DNA of 64,000 nucleotides from Pseudophaeobacter sp. EL27 (GTDB taxonomy: Bacteria > Pseudomonadota > Alphaproteobacteria > Rhodobacterales > Rhodobacteraceae). The notes beneath the pieces were generated by a model. The model worked only from the letters and a program-made list of their open reading frames with translations. It did not search any database and was not told where the DNA came from. The translations under genes were made by a program, and so were the position numbers. This document shows, in pieces, positions 8,845 to 16,941 of this stretch (positions are counted from its first letter, which is position 1; each line of letters opens with the position of its first letter). The DNA lies in the NCBI RefSeq assembly GCF_900313025.1, contig NZ_OMPQ01000005.1, positions 124,001 to 188,000 on the forward strand, in the 5' to 3' direction.

Positions 8845-9687
8845 GTGGTCAATAAGCGAAAACTGAGACGGGCAAATATGGCCGAGGGCTCTGAAGATCC
8901 GATTTCCGCCGCTGTGGTCTCACGGGATCGCTCAACCTTGGATATGGTGGCCGAGGCCGTCAAACATGACCAGACCATGCTGGCCTATCAGCCGGTCATG
9001 CAGGCGATGCCGCCCCATGATGTTGCCTTTTATGAAGGCTATATCCGGGTTTTGGACGCCACTGGCCGGGTTATTCCAGCGCGTGACTTCATGCATGTGG
9101 TGCATGACAAGGAAATTGGCCGCGAGCTGGATTGTCTTGCCCTGCAGCACGGTCTTCGCGCCCTGATGAAATCACCGCAAATTCGTCTCTCGGTCAACAT
9201 GTCCGCTCGCTCCATCGGCTACAGCCGTTGGTCCAGAGTTCTCAATAGTTTCCTGAAGAAAGACTCCACCATAGGCGAGCGTCTGGTTCTGGAGATCACC
9301 GAGGCCTCGGCCATGGCGGCTCCGGAATTGGTGATCGACTTTATGGACCGGATGCAGGAACACGGCATTGCCTTTGCGCTCGACAGTTTTGGCGCGGGCA
9401 CCACAGCCATCGGCCATTTCCGTGAGTTCTTTTTTGACGCGGTCAAAATCGACGGGCAGTTCATTCGTGGGATTTGTTCCAATCACGACAATCAAGCCGT
9501 CGTGCGCGCCCTGGTTGGAGTTGCCAAACAGTTCGACATGCTGGTCGTCGCAGAATCTGTTGAAACCCAGGCCGAAGCCGAGTTTCTGGTTTCAATTGGG
9601 ATCGATTGCCTGCAGGGCTTCCTTTACGGAGCACCCTCGGTTTCCCCGCCCTGGCTGGAACAGATGAAGCAACGCAATCGCGCCTGA
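8845..9687 (+). CDS. degenerate EAL-domain protein
   Basis: A 280-aa protein consisting of a single EAL domain with no sensory partner. The start is a GTG with AGGAGG upstream. EAL domains hydrolyse cyclic-di-GMP. Here the signature loop reads YEGY rather than EAL and the DDFG motif reads DSFG, so the second metal-binding aspartate is lost. N (NMSA), E (EITE), K (VKID) and E (AESVE) are kept. Weak or absent catalysis, with possible nucleotide binding or a protein-binding role, is inferred. It sits upstream of phbA but has its own terminator (9778-9811), so it is probably not in that operon. Confidence 0.85.
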   Translation: MVNKRKLRRANMAEGSEDPISAAVVSRDRSTLDMVAEAVKHDQTMLAYQPVMQAMPPHDVAFYEGYIRVLDATGRVIPARDFMHVVHDKEIGRELDCLALQHGLRALMKSPQIRLSVNMSARSIGYSRWSRVLNSFLKKDSTIGERLVLEITEASAMAAPELVIDFMDRMQEHGIAFALDSFGAGTTAIGHFREFFFDAVKIDGQFIRGICSNHDNQAVVRALVGVAKQFDMLVVAESVETQAEAEFLVSIGIDCLQGFLYGAPSVSPPWLEQMKQRNRA

Positions 9688-9777
9688 CACAGCGTTTGCC
9701 TCAGACTGCCAGACCAGCCCCTGCCCCTAAGGCACTGCAGAGCTGTTGAAAAATCGCTGCGTTGCGGCAAAGTCAGC

Positions 9778-9811
9778 ACCACCTCAGCTCGCGCCTGGGG
9801 TGGTTCTTTTT
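9778..9811 (+). terminator. rho-independent terminator after the EAL gene
   Basis: A 10-bp stem with one G-U pair (9778-9787 with 9795-9804) and a 7-nt loop is followed by a T-rich tract. It lies about 90 nt downstream of the EAL stop. The rest of the 308-base gap 9688-9995 holds the PhaR-type site described next and no gene. Confidence 0.75.
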
Positions 9812-9864
9812 GTTTTTAACATATGCCAGTTGACTCAGACCCAAACCCTGAGACACCCTGTCAA

Positions 9865-9882
9865 TTGCTGCAACTGCAGCAA
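9865..9882. promoter_or_regulatory. PhaR-type operator upstream of phbA
   Basis: The perfect palindrome TTGCTGCAACTGCAGCAA (8-bp arms, 2-nt centre) lies 114 nt before the phbA start. Its core CTGC-N4-GCAG fits the CTGC-N3/4-GCAG pattern described for PhaR, the polyhydroxybutyrate repressor of Rhodobacter sphaeroides and Paracoccus. Position and sequence agree with control of PHB synthesis. phaR itself is not in the window. Confidence 0.7.
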
Positions 9883-9995
9883 GACGCTATATCTGTCCCG
9901 GAGAGGGAGGTGGAGATTTGTCATTTTGCGGTGAATTTATGACCCGCGACCTGCGTTTCTTCACGAGAGAATTTGATGGCAGAGGACCCAAATAA

Positions 9996-11171
9996 ATGAC
10001 CAATGTTGTAATTGCATCCGCCGCGCGCACCGCCGTCGGCAGTTTTGGCGGAGCCTTCGCCAATACGCCCGCCCATGATCTGGGCCGTGCGGTACTGGAA
10101 GCCGTGGTAGAGCGCGCTGGCGTCGACAAATCCGAAGTCTCCGAAACCATTCTGGGACAGGTTCTGACCGCGGCTCAGGGCCAGAACCCTGCGCGCCAGG
10201 CCCATATCAATGCCGGCCTGCCACAGGAAAGCTCTGCCTGGAGCATCAACCAGGTCTGTGGTTCCGGTCTGCGCGCCGTGGCCCTTGGCGCTCAGCACAT
10301 CCAGCTGGGTGATGCCTCGATCGTCTGCGCCGGCGGTCAGGAAAACATGACCCTCTCTCCCCATGCTGCCGCTCTGCGCGCCGGTCACAAGATGGGCGAC
10401 ATGAAATATATCGACACCATGATCCGCGATGGTCTGTGGGATGCCTTCAATGGCTACCACATGGGTCAGACCGCCGAGAATGTTGCCGATAAATGGCAGA
10501 TCTCGCGCGAGATGCAGGATGAATTTGCCGTCGCCAGCCAGAACAAGGCGGAAGCGGCGCAAAAGGCCGGCAAATTTGCCGATGAGATCGCCGCCTTCAC
10601 CATCAAGACCCGCAAGGGTGACATCGTGGTGGATCAGGACGAATACATCCGTCACGGCGCCACTATGGCCGCGATGCAGAAACTGCGCCCTGCCTTTGCC
10701 AAAGAAGGCTCCGTCACAGCGGCCAATGCCTCCGGCCTCAACGATGGCGCTGCTGCCACTCTGCTGATGAGCGCCGATGACGCCGAAAAGCGCGGTATCG
10801 AGCCGCTGGCCCGGATTGCCTCTTATGCCACAGCTGGTCTGGACCCGTCGATCATGGGCGTCGGCCCGATCTATGCCTCGCGCAAAGCCCTGGACAAGGC
10901 GGGCTGGTCCGTCAGCGATCTGGATCTGGTTGAGGCCAACGAGGCCTTTGCCGCACAGGCCTGTGCTGTCAACAAGGACATGGGTTGGGATCCCTCAATC
11001 GTCAACGTCAACGGTGGCGCCATCGCCATCGGCCACCCCATCGGCGCCTCGGGCTGCCGGGTGCTGAACACGCTGCTGTTTGAAATGCAGCGGCGCGGCG
11101 CTAAAAAGGGCCTCGCCACGCTCTGCATCGGTGGCGGCATGGGTGTCGCCATGTGCCTGGAGCGCCCATAA
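9996..11171 (+). CDS. phbA: acetyl-CoA C-acetyltransferase (beta-ketothiolase)
   Basis: Condenses two acetyl-CoA to acetoacetyl-CoA, the first step of polyhydroxybutyrate synthesis (also called phaA). The 391-aa length is normal. The active-site nucleophile Cys is in the NQVCGSGLRA segment near residue 88, the GHPIGASG motif carries the catalytic His, and the second Cys is in CIGGGMG near the C-terminus. GAGGA precedes the ATG. phbB follows after a terminator, so the pair is regulated together but not simply one transcript. A PhaR-type site lies upstream. Confidence 0.96.
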   Translation: MTNVVIASAARTAVGSFGGAFANTPAHDLGRAVLEAVVERAGVDKSEVSETILGQVLTAAQGQNPARQAHINAGLPQESSAWSINQVCGSGLRAVALGAQHIQLGDASIVCAGGQENMTLSPHAAALRAGHKMGDMKYIDTMIRDGLWDAFNGYHMGQTAENVADKWQISREMQDEFAVASQNKAEAAQKAGKFADEIAAFTIKTRKGDIVVDQDEYIRHGATMAAMQKLRPAFAKEGSVTAANASGLNDGAAATLLMSADDAEKRGIEPLARIASYATAGLDPSIMGVGPIYASRKALDKAGWSVSDLDLVEANEAFAAQACAVNKDMGWDPSIVNVNGGAIAIGHPIGASGCRVLNTLLFEMQRRGAKKGLATLCIGGGMGVAMCLERP

Positions 11172-11195
11172 GGCGTTGCCAATTTGACATAGAAC

Positions 11196-11222
11196 GGGGC
11201 GCCAATTTGGCGCCCTTTTTTG
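11196..11222 (+). terminator. rho-independent terminator after phbA
   Basis: Perfect 7-bp GC stem (11197-11203 with 11209-11215), loop AATTT, then six T. It separates phbA from phbB, so phbB needs its own promoter or read-through. The gap after it also holds TTGCG repeated at 11284-11288 and 11296-11300 together with a TTGCGCAA palindrome, TGC-rich as expected of PhaR targets. Confidence 0.85.
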
Positions 11223-11360
11223 TTAACTTATGAGACTTCGCTGCAGGTGCGACAATTTACGCGGCATCGCGGCAAAAATCCATTGCGCAATATTGTTGCG
11301 TATAGCATTATCAATGGGTAGCAAGATTACCGAGAGAATCTCGAACTGGAGGAAGACTGA

Positions 11361-12083
11361 ATGGCACGTACTGCACTCGTCACCGGCGGCTCACGCGGCA
11401 TTGGCGCAGCAATCTCAAAGGCTCTGATGGATCAGGGCTGCACCGTGGCCGCGACCTACGCGGGCAATGACGAAGCGGCGGCAAAGTTCACTGAGGAAAC
11501 CGGCATCAAGACATACAAATGGAATGTCGGCTCTTACGAAGAGAGCCAGGCAGGCATTGCCCAGGTAGAGGCCGATCTGGGCCCAATCGACATCGTCGTG
11601 GCCAATGCCGGCATCACCCGTGATGCGCCCTTCCACAAGATGACGCCGCAACAGTGGCAAGAGGTCATCGACACCAACCTCACTGGTGTGTTCAACACCG
11701 TTCACCCGATCTGGCCTGGCATGCGCGAGCGCAAATTTGGCCGCGTCATCGTGATCTCTTCGATCAATGGTCAAAAAGGCCAGTTTGCCCAGGCGAACTA
11801 TGCCGCAACCAAGGCCGGCGATCTGGGGATCGTGAAATCTCTGGCCCAGGAAGGTGCCCGCGCCGGCATCACCGCCAATGCGATCTGCCCCGGCTACATT
11901 GCCACTGAAATGGTCATGGCGGTGCCAGAAAAGGTACGCGACTCGATCATCAGTCAGATCCCAACAGGTCGTCTGGGTGAGCCCGAAGAAATCGCCCGCT
12001 GCGTGGCCTTTCTGGCCTCCGATGATTCGGGCTTTATCAATGGCTCCACCATTTCGGCCAACGGTGGTCAGTTCTTCGTCTGA
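11361..12083 (+). CDS. phbB: acetoacetyl-CoA reductase
   Basis: NADPH-dependent short-chain dehydrogenase that reduces acetoacetyl-CoA to (R)-3-hydroxybutyryl-CoA for PHB synthesis. 240 aa, the family length. The cofactor motif TGGSRGIG lies at residues 8-15, NAG near 85, and the catalytic Ser-Tyr-Lys as ISSINGQKGQF...NYAATKAG. GGAGGA precedes the ATG. It lies 189 bp after phbA with a terminator in between, and a second strong terminator follows. Confidence 0.96.
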   Translation: MARTALVTGGSRGIGAAISKALMDQGCTVAATYAGNDEAAAKFTEETGIKTYKWNVGSYEESQAGIAQVEADLGPIDIVVANAGITRDAPFHKMTPQQWQEVIDTNLTGVFNTVHPIWPGMRERKFGRVIVISSINGQKGQFAQANYAATKAGDLGIVKSLAQEGARAGITANAICPGYIATEMVMAVPEKVRDSIISQIPTGRLGEPEEIARCVAFLASDDSGFINGSTISANGGQFFV

Positions 12084-12106
12084 TTTAACGCCCCTGTAGC
12101 ACAAGC

Positions 12107-12137
12107 AAGGGCCGGTCTGTTCAGACCGGCCCTTTTC
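12107..12137 (+). terminator. rho-independent terminator after phbB
   Basis: Perfect 11-bp stem (12109-12119 with 12122-12132), 2-nt loop and a TTTT tail, 24 nt after the phbB stop. On the other strand it may also serve the small gene at 12160-12315, but with a weaker T tract. Confidence 0.85.
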
Positions 12138-12159
12138 TAATCCCGTAAGAACATGTGCA

Positions 12160-12315
12160 CTATGCCCAGCGGGAAAACCCAATATCTGCGGTCTTGGTGA
12201 CCCCAGATTTACGCGACCGGAACAGCCAGGACAGGGCTGAAAACAGCGCCTGGCTGCGCTCCGCATGGGCACGTTCCATCGCCTGCTTGACGTTGCTATT
12301 TGCTGAATATTCCAT
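12160..12315 (-). CDS. small hypothetical protein (51 aa)
   Basis: Reading the minus strand from the ATG at 12315 gives 51 residues beginning MEYSANSNVKQAMERAHAER and ending RWA. GGAGG lies about 9 nt upstream. The N-terminal half is an amphipathic, Arg/Ala-rich helix (AHAERSQALFSALSWLF) followed by a basic RSRK stretch. This looks like the small basic proteins common in Rhodobacteraceae, but I cannot name a family. It is divergent from the LysR gene and convergent with phbB. Confidence 0.65.
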   Translation of the reverse strand: MEYSANSNVKQAMERAHAERSQALFSALSWLFRSRKSGVTKTADIGFSRWA

Positions 12316-12428
12316 CGCTCAGACCTCCGTTCGGATCAAGATTGTCTATCTGAAGCCAATATGAGGCTTTAAAACAAAAGCTACAAACGAGACTTTTCAA
12401 GCCTTCAGTTAAGTATTACTTGTGTGAT

Positions 12429-13376
12429 ATGTCAGATCGCCTCCCTCCCCTCACCGCCCTGCGGGCCTTTGATGCCGCCGCCCGGCACATGTCCTTTGCC
12501 CAGGCCGCGGCAGAGTTAAACGTGACACCCGCCGCCCTGTCATTTCAGATCAAATCGCTGGAAGAGCATCTGGGCGCGCCGCTGTTTCGCCGTCTCAACC
12601 GCGCAGTAGAGCTGACCGAGGCCGGACGCACCCTGGCTCCCGGTGCAACGGAGGGCTTTCAGGCGCTCTCGGCGGCCTGGATGGCCACCAAACGGCTGCA
12701 GGACAACAGCAGCCTTACCGTGACCGCAGGCCCTGCGCTGACGGCCAAATGGCTGGCGCCGCGGCTTTATGAATTTGCCCGCGCCCATCCCGAGATCGAC
12801 CTGCGATTTTCGGCCACCCTGCGCAATATGGACCTGACGCGCGATGACGTCGACGTGGCGATCCGCTTTGGCTATGGTGAGGACGACGGGCTTTACTCGG
12901 TGCCGGTGCGCAAGGAATGGCTGACCCCGGTAATGACGCCCCAATTGGCCGAGCAATTCACAACGCCGGAAAGCCTGATGCAGGCGCCGCTGATCTTTGA
13001 TGATTCGATCGATTTTTTGCAGCCCCCCTGTGACTGGCCCACTTGGTTTCGCGCTGCCGGGATAGATTACACCCCGCAGCATGGCACCCATTTTTCCAAT
13101 GCCGACCACGCCATCAGCGCGGCAGCTGCGGGAATGGGTGTGGCCCTGGGGCGGCGCCCGATGATTATCGGCGATGTGCAGGAGGGGCGCCTGGTGATGC
13201 CTTTCAAGCTGGCGATCGAAACCAAGGCCCGGTTTCGCTTCCTCTGCCTGCCGGGGGCAGAAAAACGCCCCCAGATCAAAGCTTTTCGCGATTGGTTTCT
13301 GGCGGAGATCGAAAAAACCGCGCATATATCCGACGGTTTCACAGTTATTCCGGTTGAGGAGATCGCCGCTTTATGA
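12429..13376 (+). CDS. LysR family transcriptional regulator (GcvA-like)
   Basis: DNA-binding regulator of 315 aa. The N-terminal winged helix-turn-helix (about residues 1-62, LRAFDAAARHMSFAQAAAEL and VTPAALSFQIKSLEE) is of the GcvA subgroup, followed by a periplasmic-binding-like effector domain. Met at 12429 is preferred because family members begin close to PPLTALRAF, but no good ribosome binding site is seen for either Met. It overlaps the EamA exporter gene by 4 bp (ATGA), which makes that transporter its probable target; the effector is unknown. Confidence 0.9.
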   Translation: MSDRLPPLTALRAFDAAARHMSFAQAAAELNVTPAALSFQIKSLEEHLGAPLFRRLNRAVELTEAGRTLAPGATEGFQALSAAWMATKRLQDNSSLTVTAGPALTAKWLAPRLYEFARAHPEIDLRFSATLRNMDLTRDDVDVAIRFGYGEDDGLYSVPVRKEWLTPVMTPQLAEQFTTPESLMQAPLIFDDSIDFLQPPCDWPTWFRAAGIDYTPQHGTHFSNADHAISAAAAGMGVALGRRPMIIGDVQEGRLVMPFKLAIETKARFRFLCLPGAEKRPQIKAFRDWFLAEIEKTAHISDGFTVIPVEEIAAL

Positions 13377-14227
13377 CCCGTTCCAAGGCCACCGCAGTTG
13401 GATTTGTTGCCGTGCTGCTCTGGGCGCTTTTGGCGCTCTTGACCGTTGGCTCTGCGCCAACCCCGCCACTGCTGCTGAATGCCATCTGTTTCACTATTGG
13501 CGGCACATTGGGATTGATCTGGACCATGCGCACAGGTGGTCTGGGCCAGTTGCGCAAAATCCCCTGGAAGGTCTATGCTTTTGGCTCTGTTGGGCTATTT
13601 GGCTATCACGCACTGTATTTTTCCGCCCTGCGCCTGGCCCCTGCAGCCGAAGCCGGGCTGATTGCCTATCTCTGGCCGCTGCTGATCGTGCTGTTTTCCG
13701 GTTTGCTCCCCGGTGAGCGCCTGCGGCCCGGACATCTGATCGGGGCGATTTTAGGCTTTGCTGGTGCTGCCGCTATCATCACCGGCGGATCCGGCGGCTT
13801 TCAGGCAGAATTCCTGCCCGGCTATATCCTTGCCTTCCTCTGCGCGCTGACCTGGTCGGGCTATTCGGTGCTGTCGCGTCTGATGGGGTCAGCCCCTACC
13901 AGTTCGGTTGCAGTGTTTTGCGTCGTTACCGCCATTGCCTCCTGGGGACTGCATTTTGCCCTGGAAGAGACCATTTGGCCGCAGGGCACCATTGGTTGGG
14001 CCTCGACCCTGCTGTTGGGGCTGGGGCCAGTTGGACTGGCCTTCTATGTCTGGGACATTGGCGTCAAACAGGGTGATATTCAGATGCTTGGCACCAGTTC
14101 CTATGCGGCACCCTTGCTGTCGACCCTTGTGCTGGTTCTGGCCGGAGTAGCAGACCCAAGCTGGGCGCTGGCATTGGCTGCCGCACTGATCACCGCAGGG
14201 GCTGCAATCGCTGCCAAAAGCGGCTGA
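13373..14227 (+). CDS. EamA/DMT family transporter
   Basis: Drug/metabolite transporter superfamily permease, 284 aa, with about ten hydrophobic segments forming two EamA repeats (roughly residues 7-135 and 145-280). Such proteins export amino acids, metabolites or drugs. It overlaps the upstream LysR gene by ATGA, so it is translationally coupled. The substrate is unknown. The sequence is complete, with no odd features. Confidence 0.88.
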   Translation: MTRSKATAVGFVAVLLWALLALLTVGSAPTPPLLLNAICFTIGGTLGLIWTMRTGGLGQLRKIPWKVYAFGSVGLFGYHALYFSALRLAPAAEAGLIAYLWPLLIVLFSGLLPGERLRPGHLIGAILGFAGAAAIITGGSGGFQAEFLPGYILAFLCALTWSGYSVLSRLMGSAPTSSVAVFCVVTAIASWGLHFALEETIWPQGTIGWASTLLLGLGPVGLAFYVWDIGVKQGDIQMLGTSSYAAPLLSTLVLVLAGVADPSWALALAAALITAGAAIAAKSG

Positions 14228-14255
14228 ACAAGCGGCATGACACGACCGTCACGCC

Positions 14256-14286
14256 AAAATAAAAGGGCCGCCATTTCTGGCAGCCC
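14256..14286 (-). terminator. terminator of the DUF465 gene (minus strand)
   Basis: On the minus strand a hairpin (GGGC-GCCA arms with one mismatch, 4-nt loop, 14265-14286) is followed by TTTTATTTT. It lies about 57 nt beyond the stop of the minus-strand DUF465 gene and between convergent genes. Confidence 0.65.
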
Positions 14287-14342
14287 TGAAAACTCTGTCG
14301 CTCATATCGTTCAGGGGCGAATTCCCCGGGCTCGATAGGCGG

Positions 14343-14522
14343 TTATGCTGTCTCGGTTTCGCTCGACAGGCGCTCAATCTCTTCTTTGAGTTTCAGCTTT
14401 TGCTTCTTCATCCCGGCGATCTCCAACCCGTCGGTACTGGGGGATCGTTGGGCGTGTTCGACTTCCATGCTCAGGTGGTCATGCTTCTTTTTCAGTTCGG
14501 TAAGATGCGAGCTGAGGCTCAT
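14343..14522 (-). CDS. DUF465/YdcH family protein
   Basis: A 59-aa coiled-coil protein read on the minus strand from the ATG at 14522, with GGAGG upstream. It begins MSLSSHLTELKKKHDHLSME and has the DUF465 pattern: a charged heptad-like helix, a short loop (PSTDGLEI), then a Lys-rich segment K-K-Q-K-L-K-L-K-E-E-I. DUF465 proteins are small, widespread and of unknown function. It has its own terminator at 14256-14286. Confidence 0.88.
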   Translation of the reverse strand: MSLSSHLTELKKKHDHLSMEVEHAQRSPSTDGLEIAGMKKQKLKLKEEIERLSSETETA

Positions 14523-14741
14523 GGCGTTCCTCCTTATTAAGCGAGACGTTCAACCCCAAATCAGCGGGGTTGATTTGAGTGGACCACAAGTTTTGCCCGC
14601 TGTCACGCTGCAGACGCATAGTTTTTGTCATGAAATTGTCATATCGGCCAAAGCTCGCCAATAGCGTTATTTTTAAGGATCAAATCGCCCGAAACGCCAG
14701 ATAAAACCATCCGCAGAGCTTGCAATACGGCCCTCAGATAC

Positions 14742-15548
14742 CTACTTTGTCGTCGGCCAGGCCAGGGCGGCGCCTTCACGCAAAATTGCCCGCACCTCGG
14801 CCCGGTAACTCTCGACATCCGCCAGATGGCGCTCCCCTTCATGCAGGATCAGGGGCGCATGCAGACGAAAATCGGCACGCCCCCCCTTGCGGGCCCGCAG
14901 CAGAACCAGCTCTGCCGGGCGCCCCTGTCGCGGCGCCAGCGGCATAACTTCAACCGAGCCAAGACGCCCCTGACAGGCGGTCAGGATTTCGGGTAGCCGA
15001 TCCGCCCGCTGGATCATATGCAGATAGCCCTTATGAGTCAGGCGCCGCGCGGCCACGTCAATCCAGAGCTCCAGTGGCGTATCACCGCCCAGGGCAATCT
15101 GGCGGCCAGTGTCCTCGGCTGGGCTATGGGCCCCGGCGCGATAATAGGGCGGATTGGCCAGGACCTGGTCAAACTGGCGCTGGCGCAGATCATTGGGCAG
15201 CGCCGCAAGATCCGCCTCGATCACCTCAACAGACTGCTGATTCTGCACAGCATTGCGTCTGGCAAGATCGGCATAGTCCGATTGCAACTCCACCCCGGTG
15301 AGCGTCAGGCCCGGCACCCGCTCGCCAAGGCACAGCAACGCCTGGCCGCCGCCACAGCCCAGCTCCAACACGCGCTCCCCTGCCCGTGCCGGCAGCGCAG
15401 CGGCCAGAAGCACGGGATCCACCCCGGCCCTATAGCCCTCACGTGGTTGCCACAGCTGCACCCGTCCGCCGAGGAAATCATTCAGCGACAGGGCCGCCTC
15501 GGGAAAGCCGCGCGCCGCGTTTCCCTCCCCGTCGCCCGCCTGCGTCAT
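14742..15548 (-). CDS. tRNA1(Val) (adenine-N6)-methyltransferase-like protein (TrmN6 family)
   Basis: SAM-dependent methyltransferase of COG4123, 268 aa. Motif I VLELGCGGGQALLCL is near residue 60, an acidic SAM-ribose residue lies in GVELQ, and motif IV NPPYY near residue 130 is the adenine-N6-type signature. E. coli TrmN6 methylates A37 of tRNA-Val1; the exact target here is assumed from the family. Its 5' end overlaps the end of the DUF2007 gene by 4 bp on the same strand, so they form one operon. Confidence 0.88.
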   Translation of the reverse strand: MTQAGDGEGNAARGFPEAALSLNDFLGGRVQLWQPREGYRAGVDPVLLAAALPARAGERVLELGCGGGQALLCLGERVPGLTLTGVELQSDYADLARRNAVQNQQSVEVIEADLAALPNDLRQRQFDQVLANPPYYRAGAHSPAEDTGRQIALGGDTPLELWIDVAARRLTHKGYLHMIQRADRLPEILTACQGRLGSVEVMPLAPRQGRPAELVLLRARKGGRADFRLHAPLILHEGERHLADVESYRAEVRAILREGAALAWPTTK

Positions 15549-15766
15549 GTGTCGTTGCCAAGCGGGATTTCATTGTCCAGCATCGCGCGTTTGGCCAGGA
15601 TATAGTCATCTTCGCGCACCATCAGCCGACGCGGAAAAATCCCGATGCCACCTTCGAGGATGCTCATATTTACGTCCATCTGAAAGCAGTCTATATCCTC
15701 ACCCTCAAGAAGGGCGGATGCAAAGGCCAGGACGGTAGGATCGGTGCTGCGCAAAAGTTCTTTCAT
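15545..15766 (-). CDS. DUF2007 domain protein
   Basis: A 73-aa protein starting MKELLRSTDPTVLAFASALL, with the DUF2007 layout (a compact alpha/beta fold often called putative signal-transducing protein): the EGEDIDCFQMDVNMSILEGG and RRLMVREDDYILAKRA segments. The function is unknown. An upstream start at 15853 would add an unconserved stretch that overlaps the divergent prenyl synthase gene, so 15766 is preferred although no strong ribosome binding site is seen. It overlaps the methyltransferase gene by 4 bp. Confidence 0.85.
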   Translation of the reverse strand: MKELLRSTDPTVLAFASALLEGEDIDCFQMDVNMSILEGGIGIFPRRLMVREDDYILAKRAMLDNEIPLGNDT

Positions 15767-15823
15767 GGGGATGGATCTAAGGGCAAGGCCACGGTCTTGT
15801 CGAGCCTGAAAGCCGGGGAAGCA

Positions 15824-16822
15824 ATGAACCAAGTCACGACGCAAAAACCACATGAATTGCTCGCCGCCACTTTGAGCGGGGAAATGGAAGCGGTGAACAC
15901 GCTGATCCAGACCCGTATGGCGTCAGAACATGCGCCGCGCATTCCCGAGGTGACAGCGCATCTGGTTGGCGCCGGCGGCAAGCGCCTGCGGCCCATGCTG
16001 ACCCTCGCCGCAGCCCGGCTGTGTGGCTATGAGGGCGAACATCACGTCAAACTGGCGGCAACGGTGGAGTTCATCCATACCGCGACGCTGCTGCATGACG
16101 ATGTGGTGGATGAAAGCGGCCAGCGGCGCGGGCGCCCTACCGCCAACCTGCTTTGGGACAACAAAAGCTCGGTTCTGGTGGGCGATTACCTGTTCTCCCG
16201 CAGCTTCCAGCTGATGGTAGAAACCGGATCGCTGCGGGTGCTGGACATTCTAGCCAATGCCTCTGCCACCATCGCCGAGGGCGAGGTTCTGCAAATGACC
16301 GCCGCCTCCAATCTGGCCACGGATGAGGCGGTCTATCTGCAGGTGGTTCGCGGCAAGACGGCAGCGCTGTTTTCCGCCGCCACCGAAGTGGGTGGCGTCA
16401 TTGCCGAGGCCCCGGCGGATCAGGTCAAGGCGCTGTATGACTATGGCGATGCGCTTGGCATTGCCTTCCAGATTGCCGATGACCTGTTGGACTATCAGGG
16501 CGATGCCGCCACCACCGGCAAAAACGTCGGCGATGATTTCCGCGAGCGTAAGCTGACGCTGCCGGTGATCAAGGCCGTGGCTCAGGCCACCGACGAAGAG
16601 CGCGCCTTTTGGACCCGCACCATTGAAAAGGGTCGCCAGGAAGAGGGCGATCTGGAGCAGGCTCTGGGCCTGATGGCGAAATACAACACATTGGAAGCCA
16701 CCCGCCAGGATGCGCTGCTCTGGGCCGAAAAGGCGACCGATGCGCTGGTTGAACTGCCAGATCACCCGATCCGCCAGATGCTACATGATCTGGCCGAATA
16801 TGTGGTCTCGCGCCTGCATTAG
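15824..16822 (+). CDS. ispB: polyprenyl (octa/decaprenyl) diphosphate synthase
   Basis: Trans-isoprenyl diphosphate synthase that elongates farnesyl diphosphate with IPP to make the ubiquinone side chain. 332 aa from the ATG at 15824; the frame is open far upstream but that part is shared with the divergent DUF2007 gene. Both aspartate-rich Mg2+ motifs are present: LLHDDVVDES (about residue 88) and IADDLLDY (about 215), as is the IPP-binding GGKRLRP. Roseobacters usually make Q10, which suggests a decaprenyl product, but chain length cannot be read here. A terminator follows. Confidence 0.94.
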   Translation: MNQVTTQKPHELLAATLSGEMEAVNTLIQTRMASEHAPRIPEVTAHLVGAGGKRLRPMLTLAAARLCGYEGEHHVKLAATVEFIHTATLLHDDVVDESGQRRGRPTANLLWDNKSSVLVGDYLFSRSFQLMVETGSLRVLDILANASATIAEGEVLQMTAASNLATDEAVYLQVVRGKTAALFSAATEVGGVIAEAPADQVKALYDYGDALGIAFQIADDLLDYQGDAATTGKNVGDDFRERKLTLPVIKAVAQATDEERAFWTRTIEKGRQEEGDLEQALGLMAKYNTLEATRQDALLWAEKATDALVELPDHPIRQMLHDLAEYVVSRLH

Positions 16823-16854
16823 GCTCTGCCCCATACGTAGATCAATAAATCCTA

Positions 16855-16878
16855 CGCCCGCAGCTATGCGGGCGTTTT
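16855..16878 (+). terminator. rho-independent terminator after the prenyl synthase gene
   Basis: Perfect 8-bp stem CGCCCGCA/TGCGGGCG with a 4-nt loop, then TTTT, 33 nt after the stop codon. Confidence 0.85.
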
Positions 16879-16941
16879 CATTTGTGTTTAGCTTTCCGCC
16901 AAGCCCTTTACCCAGTTGAACGGAAATTGATTTACCTGCCC

